From UBA6115 sp050952935 (GTDB lineage: Bacteria > Bacillota > Clostridia > Christensenellales > Aristaeellaceae), in contig JBMNLS010000002.1 in assembly GCA_050952935.1 (NCBI GenBank), positions 186,001 through 250,000 of the forward strand: a DNA stretch of 64,000 nucleotides, written 5' to 3'. A program made the translations under genes and the position numbers. This document shows, in pieces, positions 8,300 through 15,982 of the stretch. The first letter of the stretch is position 1. Every line of letters begins with the position of its first letter. The notes under the pieces are model-generated. The model was not told where the DNA came from and did no database searches. It worked only from the letters and a program-made list of their open reading frames with translations.

Positions 8300-8824
8300 A
8301 TGAAGCGTCTCAGGCGGCTTATTTGGTTTATCGCCGGCAGGCTCACCCTGATCACCGTGGTGCTGGGGCTGTCCACCATCGCCTTTTATTTCGCGATGAA
8401 TGCCGCCAATATCTATGTGGTGCTGAAGGACGGCATGGCCCAGCGCGCTATGACGGTGATGATGAAGTCTGACAAGACGGAGCTGAACAAGTATTTTGCC
8501 GCCAGTTACCTGATGCGTGACCCGGTGCTGGCGGTGATTGACAACGGCACCAACCCCTATGACCGCTATCAGATCACCGGCATTGACCACCGGCTGCGCA
8601 TGGAATGGATGTGGGCCTGGCCCTGGGAGGACACCGCCCGCGCCACCATCACCGAGGAGATCCCCGGCATCGACGGGCGCATTCTGGCCTCCTGGCGGGG
8701 CGTGACGCCCCAGGATCAGCTGAACCCGCCCGCCTGGCAGGCCGGGCGCTATGATGTGGTGCTGGTGCGGGAAAGCGGCCAGTGGCATATCCGCAGCATG
8801 AACTATCTGGGGGCCTATCCGTAA
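8300..8824 (+). CDS. Membrane-anchored protein of unknown function
   Basis: 174 residues. A basic N-terminus (MKRLRRLIW) precedes one membrane segment (about residues 9-38, FIAGRLTLITVVLGLSTIAF), leaving about 135 residues outside. The outer part contains RYQITGIDHRLRMEWMWAWP and ends RESGQWHIRSMNYLGAYP. The Q-W-x-I pattern resembles the last strand of an NTF2/SnoaL-like fold, but this is a weak impression. It occupies the place where frr is normally found, 18 bases after pyrH with a good AAAGGAAG site, and the dus start follows directly. No motif gives a function. Confidence 0.7.
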   Translation: MKRLRRLIWFIAGRLTLITVVLGLSTIAFYFAMNAANIYVVLKDGMAQRAMTVMMKSDKTELNKYFAASYLMRDPVLAVIDNGTNPYDRYQITGIDHRLRMEWMWAWPWEDTARATITEEIPGIDGRILASWRGVTPQDQLNPPAWQAGRYDVVLVRESGQWHIRSMNYLGAYP

Positions 8825-8825
8825 A

Positions 8826-9797
8826 TTGACAGCGCATCAAAACGCTATTCTTATTTTAGCGCCCATGGCCGGCATCACGGACTGGCCGTTTCGCCTTTTG
8901 TGCAAAGAGCAGAGCGCTGACGAGCTGGTGACGGAGATGATCAGCGCCATGGGGCTGGTTCAGGCACCCAAAAGCAGCCGCGCCTATCGGCAGCTGCTGG
9001 AGACAAAGCCCGGCGAAGCCCCCATCTATGCCCAGCTGTTTGGGCACGATCCCGCCTATATGGCGGAGGCGGCAAAACGCCTGTCGGACATGCCCGCCTT
9101 TTCAGGCATCGACCTAAACGCTGGTTGCCCCGCGCCCAAGGTGACGGGCTCCGGCAGCGGCTCAGCGCTGATGAAAGATATTGCCCTGGCTGAAAAAAAC
9201 GTGCTTGCCCTGCGCAAGGCCACAAAAAAGCGCCTTTCGGTGAAGTTCCGCCTGGGCTGGGATGAGGACAGCCGCAACGGCCTGGCATTTGCCAGGATGT
9301 GTGAGGATGCCGGCACGGAACAAATCTGCGTTCATGCCCGCACCAGGGTGCAGCAGTATGCCGGTAAGGCGGACTGGCAGGCGGTAGCCCGGATCAAGCA
9401 GGCGGTGCGCATTCCGGTGATTCTAAACGGGGATATCTTCACACCCCAGGACGCGCAGCAGGCCCTGCGCCAGACAGGGGCCGACGGGCTGGCCATGGGC
9501 CGGGGTACCCTGGGTAATCCCTGGCTGTTTGGCCGCATCAAAAGGGTGCTGGCGGGGGAGGCGGACAGCCTGCCCACAGCGGAGGAGATCATCGCCATGG
9601 CCCTTCGCCACCTGCGGCTGATGGCCCAGTTTAAGGGGGAAGCCCGCGCGGTGATTGAAATGCGCAAACACCTGGCTTGGTATTTGCGGGGCAGCCGGGG
9701 CGCTGCCCGGGCCCGTGTGCGCATCAACGCCGCCCAGTCCATGGACGAGCTGGCGGATATCCTCAGCGCCCATCTTTTGGCCCAGGCCGATCATTGA
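8826..9797 (+). CDS. dus: tRNA-dihydrouridine synthase
   Basis: 323 residues with a TTG start one base after the preceding stop. Visible Dus motifs are LAPMAGITDWPFR (FMN binding), YAQLFGHDP, DLNAGCPAPKV containing the catalytic Cys, VKFRLGWDED, CVHARTR and ILNGDIF, then GADGLAMGRGTLGNPWLF. This is the FMN-dependent reductase that makes dihydrouridine in the D-loop of tRNA, acting in the cytosol. Which uridine it modifies cannot be assigned. It is part of the rightward run from pyrH to guaA. Confidence 0.95.
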   Translation: MTAHQNAILILAPMAGITDWPFRLLCKEQSADELVTEMISAMGLVQAPKSSRAYRQLLETKPGEAPIYAQLFGHDPAYMAEAAKRLSDMPAFSGIDLNAGCPAPKVTGSGSGSALMKDIALAEKNVLALRKATKKRLSVKFRLGWDEDSRNGLAFARMCEDAGTEQICVHARTRVQQYAGKADWQAVARIKQAVRIPVILNGDIFTPQDAQQALRQTGADGLAMGRGTLGNPWLFGRIKRVLAGEADSLPTAEEIIAMALRHLRLMAQFKGEARAVIEMRKHLAWYLRGSRGAARARVRINAAQSMDELADILSAHLLAQADH

Positions 9798-9869
9798 CAA
9801 GCCGGTCCGGGCGGCCTAAAATCAACACAAAAATACTGCCCCAGGCAGGGCATTGTAACAGGAGGAAAC

Positions 9870-10424
9870 ATGACCTATGAGCTTCAGGTGGCTGGCCTCA
9901 CCCGCCAGCTGCCGCTGTGCCCCGTGAATGAAGAGCTGTACATCGCCGCCTTTGTGATCTTTGGCGATGTGGAGCTGACCATCGCCTGCGCCAAAGGGCT
10001 TCTTGAAATCGCGCCTGAGCATGATGTGCTGATCACGGCCGAGTCAAAGGGCATCCCGCTGGTGTATGAGATGGCTAGGCAGAGCCGGGAAAACCGTTAC
10101 CTCATCGCCCGGAAAGCGCCCAAGCTGTATATGAAAAACGTGTTTTCCACCGAGGTGACCTCCATCACCACCGTGAACCGGCAGATGCTTTTTATCGACC
10201 AGAACGACGCTGATTTTATGCGCGGCAAGCGGGTGTTGATTGTGGATGACGTGATTTCCACCGGCGAATCCCTCAAGGCTGTGGAAAAGCTGGTGGGTGA
10301 GGCCGGCGGCACCGTGGTGGGCAAAATGGCCATCCTGGCCGAAGGCCCCGCCATGAACCGGGACGACATCCTGTTTTTGCAGACCTTGCCGCTGTTTAAC
10401 CCGGACGGAACGGAGAAAGGCTGA
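9870..10424 (+). CDS. Adenine phosphoribosyltransferase-like protein
   Basis: 184 residues. The PRPP-binding motif VLIVDDVISTGESLKA lies at about 125-140, and LITAESKGIPLVYEMARQ matches the APRT-type substrate loop, with ARKAPKLYMKN before it. Type I phosphoribosyltransferase fold. APRT (adenine to AMP) is the most likely activity, but members of this branch are often annotated only as phosphoribosyltransferase family. Strong AGGAGGAAA site. It lies in a row with a hydrolase and guaA, so purine salvage is a reasonable theme. Confidence 0.8.
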   Translation: MTYELQVAGLTRQLPLCPVNEELYIAAFVIFGDVELTIACAKGLLEIAPEHDVLITAESKGIPLVYEMARQSRENRYLIARKAPKLYMKNVFSTEVTSITTVNRQMLFIDQNDADFMRGKRVLIVDDVISTGESLKAVEKLVGEAGGTVVGKMAILAEGPAMNRDDILFLQTLPLFNPDGTEKG

Positions 10425-10426
10425 CC

Positions 10427-10957
10427 ATGCAGCACCTTCTGATTGTTGTGGACATGCAGAATGATTTCATTACAGGCGCTCTGGGCACGCCGGAGGCCCA
10501 GGCCATCCTGCCCCGGGTGGTGGAAAAGGTGAAGGCCCATCAGGGCCCGGTGCTGTTCACCCGGGACAGCCACGGGCCGGATTATCTAAACACCCAGGAA
10601 GGGCGGCACTTGCCCGTGCCCCACTGCCTGGTGGGCACGGATGGCTGGCAGATAGCCGGGGAATTGGAAGCCCTGCGCCAGGAACCCGCCCTGGACAAGC
10701 CCGCCTTCGGCTCCTGGCAATTGGGGGAGAGGCTGATGGCCATGCACCGGGCCCAGCCCATTCAGCGCGTAACCCTGGTGGGCCTGTGCACGGATATCTG
10801 CGTCATCTCCAACGCGATGATCGTCAAGGCGGCCCTGCCGGAAACGGAGGTGCGGGTGGACGCGGCCTGCTGCGCCGGGGCCACGCCCCAGGGACACCAC
10901 AGGGCGCTGGAGGCGTTGAAGGTCTGCCAGGTGTTGATCGAAAACGACACGCAGTGA
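10427..10957 (+). CDS. Isochorismatase-family cysteine hydrolase
   Basis: 176 residues. The catalytic triad of the family is readable: Asp9 in VVDMQNDF, a Lys at about 92 in LDKPAFGSW, and a Cys at about 126 in VGLCTDICVISNAM with the cis-peptide region before it. Nicotinamidases and related amidases share this layout, and the short size fits the nicotinamidase-like branch. The metal-site histidines of PncA are not clearly present (HGPDYLNTQEGRHLPVPHC holds candidates), so nicotinamidase is possible but not proven. It starts 3 bases after the phosphoribosyltransferase stop, so is probably cotranslated. Confidence 0.8.
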   Translation: MQHLLIVVDMQNDFITGALGTPEAQAILPRVVEKVKAHQGPVLFTRDSHGPDYLNTQEGRHLPVPHCLVGTDGWQIAGELEALRQEPALDKPAFGSWQLGERLMAMHRAQPIQRVTLVGLCTDICVISNAMIVKAALPETEVRVDAACCAGATPQGHHRALEALKVCQVLIENDTQ

Positions 10958-10973
10958 AATGAGGATAGAGCCC

Positions 10974-12509
10974 ATGGATACGCCTGTTTTGATTTTGGAT
11001 TTTGGCAGCCAGTATACCCAGCTGATCGCCCGGCGCGTGCGCCAGGCCCAGGTGTTTTCCCAGGTGCTGCCCTATGACGCGGATATGGCGCGCATCAGGG
11101 AGATGGCTCCGGCGGGCATCATCCTCTCCGGCGGGCCCGCCTCGCTAAGCGATGCGGACGCGCCCCGCTGTGCCCCTGCGGTGTTTGAGATGGGGATTCC
11201 GGTGCTGGGCATTTGCTATGGGATGCAGCTGATGGCGCAAACCTTTGGCGGCACGGTGGCCCCGGCCCGGAAAAAGGAATACGGCCTGCGCCGGGTGAGC
11301 CTGGACACGGATTCCGTGCTGTTTAAGGGCCTTGCCCCCCAGTGTGACTGCTGGAACAGCCACGGTCTGCAGGTGACCAGCCTGCCGGAGGGCTTCACCG
11401 CCACCGCCCGGACGGACACCTACCCCATCGCCGCCATGGAAAACGCGGAGAGAAGCCTTTACGCTGTGCAGTTCCACCCGGAGGTGAGCCATTCCCAGCA
11501 GGGCATGGACATCATCACCCGCTTTGTGCGGGACATTTGCGCCTGCCCCGGCAGCTGGCATATGGAGAACTTCGCCGCCCAGGCCATTGCCGATGTGCGG
11601 CGGGAGGTGGGGGAAGGGCGGGTGTTGCTGGGTCTTTCCGGCGGGGTTGATTCCGCCGTGGTGGCGGCCCTCATCCACCAGGCCATTGGCGCCCGGCTGC
11701 ACTGCGTGTTTGTGGATCATGGCTTTATGCGCAAAGGCGAGCCAGAGATGGTGCGGGAGGTGTTCACCCGGCATTTCCCCGTCTCCCTGACGGCGGTGGA
11801 CGCTTCACAGCGCTTTTATGGGAAGCTTCAGGGCGTGGTCGATCCTGAGCGCAAGCGCAAAATCATCGGGCATGAGTTTGTGGAGGTGTTTAAGGAGGAG
11901 GCCGCCAAGCTGGGCAAGCTGGATCATTTTGCCCAGGGCACCATCTATCCGGATGTGATCGAATCGGGCGCGGCGCCCGGCTCCACGGTGATCAAGTCCC
12001 ATCACAATGTGGGGGGGCTGCCAGAGGAGCTGGGCTTCACCAGCCTGATTGAGCCCCTGCGCGCCCTGTTTAAGGATGAGGTGCGCGCCCTGGGCCGGGT
12101 GCTGGGGCTGCCCGGTGAAATGGTGGACCGCCAGCCCTTCCCGGGCCCCGGCCTGGCCATCCGCACCCTGGGGGAGCTGACGCCGGAGAAGGTTCACATC
12201 ACCCGGGAGAGCGATGCCATCCTGCGGGAGGAGTTTGACAAATCCGGCTTTGCCGATAGTGTCAGCCAGTTTTTCACCGTCAACACCAACATCCGCTCCG
12301 TGGGCGTGATGGGGGACGGCCGCAGCTATGACACGGCCGTTGCCATCCGCGCCGTCACCACCGATGACTTTATGACCGCCGACTGGGCCCGCATCCCCCA
12401 TGACCTTCTGGCCCACATCTCCCGCCGCATCACCAACGAAGTCCCCGGCGTCAACCGGGTGCTGGTGGATGTGACGAGCAAGCCGCCTGGGAGTATAGAG
12501 TGGGAATAA
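10974..12509 (+). CDS. guaA: GMP synthase (glutamine-hydrolysing)
   Basis: 511 residues. Class I amidotransferase domain first: ILDFGSQYTQLIARRVRQ, GICYGMQLMAQ with the nucleophile Cys, and FHPEVSHS. The ATP-pyrophosphatase domain has the P-loop LLGLSGGVDSAV, and the dimerisation domain has RQPFPGPGLAIR, ending with the invariant KPPGSIEWE. It converts XMP to GMP. The ATG at 10974 (MDTPVLILDF) is preferred because GAGG lies 9 bases upstream; an ATG at 10959 is also possible. The coding end GAGTGGGAATAA is a known favoured integration site for mobile elements in Bacillota and other bacteria. The AT-rich foreign block starts immediately after it. Confidence 0.97.
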   Translation: MDTPVLILDFGSQYTQLIARRVRQAQVFSQVLPYDADMARIREMAPAGIILSGGPASLSDADAPRCAPAVFEMGIPVLGICYGMQLMAQTFGGTVAPARKKEYGLRRVSLDTDSVLFKGLAPQCDCWNSHGLQVTSLPEGFTATARTDTYPIAAMENAERSLYAVQFHPEVSHSQQGMDIITRFVRDICACPGSWHMENFAAQAIADVRREVGEGRVLLGLSGGVDSAVVAALIHQAIGARLHCVFVDHGFMRKGEPEMVREVFTRHFPVSLTAVDASQRFYGKLQGVVDPERKRKIIGHEFVEVFKEEAAKLGKLDHFAQGTIYPDVIESGAAPGSTVIKSHHNVGGLPEELGFTSLIEPLRALFKDEVRALGRVLGLPGEMVDRQPFPGPGLAIRTLGELTPEKVHITRESDAILREEFDKSGFADSVSQFFTVNTNIRSVGVMGDGRSYDTAVAIRAVTTDDFMTADWARIPHDLLAHISRRITNEVPGVNRVLVDVTSKPPGSIEWE

Positions 12510-12764
12510 CTCTTTCTCTACGATTTAACTTTTTCAAAGAGTGACGATTTGTGAGCATCAGTGAAGCAAGAGTCAGCAGTTCATGGCTAATCTGGGTACG
12601 ATATAATTCATTGCGTATTATTTAGCTAAAGCGAATCATTAGTCTGTTTCGGTAGAGGATAATTTTGATAGGGGATTAATAGAGAGTTTAAATACAGGAA
12701 ATGGAATGGTATAGGTTGCCAAGATTTTTAGGAGAAGTACTATTGTGGAAAAAAGGATTGGTGT
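12510..12764. other. AT-rich junction between guaA and the RelA/SpoT-DGQHR module
   Basis: Base composition drops sharply right after the guaA stop. ACTCTTT (12509-12515) can pair with AAAGAGT (12536-12542), but without a U-run. I see no integrase, tRNA or open frame of note. The promoter of the two-gene module must lie here but no convincing -35/-10 pair stands out. Confidence 0.4.
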
Positions 12765-13952
12765 ATGAACATTAAAGATCAACTTTTAGAGGTTTTTTCT
12801 GACGAGGACTTTCAAAAACGTATTTTCTTAAAAAGAATTCAGATAGAAGGAATCTTAAAAGACTTTATTTATGGGAAAGAAATATTATCCTTAAAAATTT
12901 CGAAGAATATATCTTCGCGTATAAAGAGTGAAGATAGTTTTAAAGAGAAAATAAATCGAAAAAATTATATTAACATTTGGGGAATAAAATCAACCGATAA
13001 TTCTGAGGAAATTGAAAGAATAATATGTGAGAAATTATCGGATCTAATTGGATTCAGAATTAATTGTTATTTTAAAGCTGATGAAGATTTTATTTACAGC
13101 AGATTGTTGGATTATTTAAAAGAACAGGAAAACATAATTGTTGAGGAGACCCCTAATACTAGACAGCAAAATGGTCGCGAGATTTTTAAAGTCTCTTGCC
13201 AGTATAAAGAGGAGTCTAGTGTTTTTTCTTTTGAGGTACAAGTAAAGTCATATTTGAATGATGTATGGGGAGAGGTTGAACACAGCATAATATATAAGGA
13301 AAAGCCTTATGATTCTAGAAGGGAACTAAAAGTAGAAATTGTTGATGGTATTTATGACATTCTGAATGGAGCTGAAAGGCAACTTAAAAACTTATATTCT
13401 TTAGATATTACTAATAAAGAAATCGAGCGTGAGTTATTTTATAGGTACTCAAAAGAGAAACTTAAAGATAAGCAAAATACTAATATTTTAGGGAAGCATT
13501 ATAGAATCTTTTTTGAATTAATAAAGTGGGTAGATCATGATAGTGATAATTCAATTCGCAAGTATTTGGGAAAAAACTTACTGGGTCAAAATTACGAAAA
13601 AACACAAATTCATGAAGTTGAGGTATCTGATGAAGATCTTAATAAGTATGAAGAGGTGCTGGATATTTATAAGTGGAATATATTTACAGACATTGTGGGA
13701 ATAATATATGATTATAAAACAAAAAAGAGTCTTTTGATGCATATGATTACGAGAATCAAAAAAGAGATTATTTCGAATGATGAATTAAACAATCATGATA
13801 TGTTTAATGATGAGGAAGATGACTTTAGCATTCAAGAAGAGACAGGAGAGAATGAAACAGATGAAGTTTATAACCTAGTCATAAAAATTTTGGATTGTAT
13901 AGTAGATGGCAACAAAATGTTGGAAGGAGAAGATTATGTCAACCATCATTAA
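12765..13952 (+). CDS. RelA/SpoT-domain protein (putative nucleotide pyrophosphokinase)
   Basis: 395 residues, strikingly AT-rich. Residues about 45-180 follow the (p)ppGpp synthetase fold: SSRIKSEDSFKEKI (family R-x-K-x-x-S), LSDLIGFRINCYF (the D-L-x-G-x-R strand), FEVQVKSYLNDVWGEVEHSI (family E-x-Q-x-R/K ... W-x-E-x-E-H) and IIYKEKPYD. The Tyr/His of the usual G-Y-x-S-x-H loop appear replaced (QNGREIFKV, 135-143), so the substrate may differ from GTP. No HD hydrolase, TGS or ACT domain is present. The C-terminal 200 residues are helical, acidic near the end, and unrecognised. The next gene overlaps its 3' end by 17 bases. It is a candidate alarmone- or tRNA-modifying toxin of the toxSAS kind; the role is inferred. 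Confidence 0.75.
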   Translation: MNIKDQLLEVFSDEDFQKRIFLKRIQIEGILKDFIYGKEILSLKISKNISSRIKSEDSFKEKINRKNYINIWGIKSTDNSEEIERIICEKLSDLIGFRINCYFKADEDFIYSRLLDYLKEQENIIVEETPNTRQQNGREIFKVSCQYKEESSVFSFEVQVKSYLNDVWGEVEHSIIYKEKPYDSRRELKVEIVDGIYDILNGAERQLKNLYSLDITNKEIERELFYRYSKEKLKDKQNTNILGKHYRIFFELIKWVDHDSDNSIRKYLGKNLLGQNYEKTQIHEVEVSDEDLNKYEEVLDIYKWNIFTDIVGIIYDYKTKKSLLMHMITRIKKEIISNDELNNHDMFNDEEDDFSIQEETGENETDEVYNLVIKILDCIVDGNKMLEGEDYVNHH

Positions 13953-14982
13953 ACAAGATTGTAATTGTAAAATTATACATGATGTAAAGAGTGTGGATTG
14001 GTTAGCAGAGAATACAAAAGTAAAAACTTTTAACAAATTTAATTTTACTGGATATCAAAGAAAAGTTAACGAGGATCATGTTTTAAAAATTGTAAAGTAT
14101 TTAGAGAAAGAAGATTTCTATTTACCTACTTCAATAATTTGTTCCTCAAATGAAGTGGTAAATGAGGATACAGTGCTAAATATTGTTGATGGGCAGCACA
14201 GAGTCGAGGCATTTAAACGACTAAAAGAAAACAATGTAAAAAGGTATCTTGAAATAAAAGACTATCAAGTTTCGGTAATAATACTGGAAGAACCAAGTGA
14301 GGAATTAGAAGTTGATACTTTTATCACTATTAATAAGACTTCTAGAAAGGTTGATACATCCTTAGCTTATGTGCTTAAAAACAAAATAAATATAAACAAA
14401 ATTGGATCATTAGATTTAACAAGCGCAAAAGCTGAATTTCTAGCAGTAGAATTGGCAATTAATATTAATATGGATGAGAATTCTTTGTGGCATAATAGAA
14501 TTCTATTAGAAGGAAACCCAACTAAAAATTCCTATGAAACGATAAGCTTAAATGCTTTTGTAAGAACTACACGATTGTTAATTGGTTATCTAGATAAATA
14601 TAAGGTAATTTCCCTAGAATGGAAGGACGAAAATGAATTTAAAGAGGCTTTGGGAAATACGAAAAATGTATATCTATATTTATGGAGAATAATACGGGAT
14701 AGATGGCCGAATATTTTTATTTCAAAAGAAGAAGTAAATCTTACTGTCCTCCAAGGAACAATAGGTGTTTCGTCTATTAATAAATATATTATAAAACAGC
14801 TTACCTTATTAGAAGATAAGGAAGTTAATCTAGATACAATTATGTGGCTTTTAGATAAATGGATAAAAAAAGTTGATGTACCAGAAGAGTCATGGTATAA
14901 GGGGGAAGGTTTTTCCAAGTTTTCATCAGAATCTGGATACAATTTAGTTGCTCAGATGCTAATGCACTCATATGAAAATTAA
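13936..14982 (+). CDS. DGQHR-motif protein (DndB/ParB-like)
   Basis: 348 residues. Residues 82-93, NIVDGQHRVEAF, contain the DGQHR motif shared by DndB of DNA phosphorothioation systems and by many uncharacterised ParB-like proteins. TFITINKTSRKVDTSL (128-143) matches the second conserved block (F-x-x-I-N ... K-x-V). The rest is unrecognised. The ATG at 13936 is chosen because GGAAGGAG precedes it at good spacing; it lies inside the end of the RelA/SpoT-domain gene, so translation is probably coupled. AT-rich like its partner and unlike the chromosome around it. It could be the partner or antidote of the upstream enzyme or a DNA-sensing subunit; neither is shown by sequence. Confidence 0.75.
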   Translation: MSTIIKQDCNCKIIHDVKSVDWLAENTKVKTFNKFNFTGYQRKVNEDHVLKIVKYLEKEDFYLPTSIICSSNEVVNEDTVLNIVDGQHRVEAFKRLKENNVKRYLEIKDYQVSVIILEEPSEELEVDTFITINKTSRKVDTSLAYVLKNKININKIGSLDLTSAKAEFLAVELAININMDENSLWHNRILLEGNPTKNSYETISLNAFVRTTRLLIGYLDKYKVISLEWKDENEFKEALGNTKNVYLYLWRIIRDRWPNIFISKEEVNLTVLQGTIGVSSINKYIIKQLTLLEDKEVNLDTIMWLLDKWIKKVDVPEESWYKGEGFSKFSSESGYNLVAQMLMHSYEN

Positions 14983-15129
14983 GTATATCTACACAATCTA
15001 TCTAAGGTGTTAATAAAGGAGTAAAAGGTAGTGCTGGATATTTTGTGTAAACCTTCTTGAGGTGGCTTCGTTGTTGCGAGGCAAGGATTTTTCTGACGAA
15101 TAGCCAATGGCATTTGGGATGAAAACAAT

Positions 15130-15762
15130 ATGGTTTTTGACAATGTCTATTTTATCAATGGGACGGCCTATGCAGGGAAATCAACGATGGTCAGGCTTCT
15201 TGCGGAAAAGCATGACGGCATCGCATGTGAAGAAAACTATCATGATGCTTTGCTGCCTGATTTGAACAAGGATGAATTCCCCTGTTTGACCTATACGCGG
15301 GATTTGGAAGACTGGCGCGAATTTGTCAGAAGAGCGCCTGAAGTGTATGAAGCATGGTATGATGGCGTTTCCAAGGAATGCGAAATCCTTGAGTTGAGGA
15401 TACTGGAAAACTTGTGCGCGCAGGGCAAGCGCGTTTTTGTGGACACCAACATTTCCCTAGAGACGTTGAAAAAGATAGCCAGGCCGCGGAATGTCCTCAT
15501 CATGTTGGCGGACCCTGAAATATCTGTGCGTCGTTTTTTTGAGCGGCCTGATAGAGAAAAACAGTTTTTGTATCGGCTTCTCATGGAAGAAACTGATCCT
15601 GAAAAGGTGATGGAGAATTTCAGGCAGGGTTTGATGCGAATCAATTCTCCGGAAAGATATGACCGTTTTTTGCGTTCCGGATTTAATGTCATCCTGAGGG
15701 ATGATAGCCGGAGCATTGAGGACACACTGGTATTGGTTGAAAGAGCTTTCGGCCTTATCTGA
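15130..15762 (+). CDS. P-loop NTPase, small-molecule kinase-like
   Basis: 210 residues. A Walker A motif is at residues 11-19 (GTAYAGKST), directly after the first strand (VYFIN), as in shikimate/gluconate-type kinases and nucleoside-kinase-like ATPases. RVFVDTNIS (about 105-113) and VLIMLADPEISVRRFFER (about 122-139) fit a Walker B-like strand and a lid region. It is of intermediate GC, between the AT-rich module and the GC-rich chromosome. The ribosome site is weak. The substrate is unknown; such orphan kinases are often annotated as AAA-family or shikimate kinase-like. It may be cargo of the same inserted block. Confidence 0.65.
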   Translation: MVFDNVYFINGTAYAGKSTMVRLLAEKHDGIACEENYHDALLPDLNKDEFPCLTYTRDLEDWREFVRRAPEVYEAWYDGVSKECEILELRILENLCAQGKRVFVDTNISLETLKKIARPRNVLIMLADPEISVRRFFERPDREKQFLYRLLMEETDPEKVMENFRQGLMRINSPERYDRFLRSGFNVILRDDSRSIEDTLVLVERAFGLI

Positions 15763-15860
15763 TGGATTATGATGAGCCGATGTCCGGCGATTTGAAAAAT
15801 TTACAGAGATTCTATACAAAATGTTAACATAAGGAGTAGAATAACCCGGCGCGCCGCGGT

Positions 15861-15935
15861 TCAGCCTGTTCGTGATAGGCTTGAGGCGGTGAGCATTGGA
15901 CGCCGGGCGCTGCCGTGCTGTTTGGGCGGGGGGGA
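15861..15935 (+). ncRNA. Possible ZTP-like (pfl) riboswitch leader
   Basis: The 220-base gap before the membrane protein holds conserved-looking words in the order seen in ZTP riboswitches: CGTGATAGGC (15871-15880), GCCGGG (15902-15907) and TTTGGGCGG (15921-15929). A hairpin-plus-U-run follows at 15938-15969. The words are not exact (the family has CGUGACUGGC and CCUGGGC), so this is a tentative reading by eye. Confidence 0.25.
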
Positions 15936-15937
15936 GG

Positions 15938-15969
15938 CCTTCCGGTAGCGAGAAGAAGGGTTGTTTTTT
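15938..15969 (+). terminator. Leader terminator or attenuator before the YwaF-type gene
   Basis: CCTTC (15938-15942) can pair with GAAGG (15955-15959), followed by GTTGTTTTTT. It lies 14 bases before the TTG start and overlaps the approach to the ribosome site GGAGGTAA, a position suited to a riboswitch expression platform. Confidence 0.4.
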
Positions 15970-15982
15970 GGAGGTAATCGGT

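Noticed and set aside
12509..12542. Terminator directly after guaA
   Set aside because: ACTCTTT/AAAGAGT pairs across a 20-base loop without a T run, so too weak to call.
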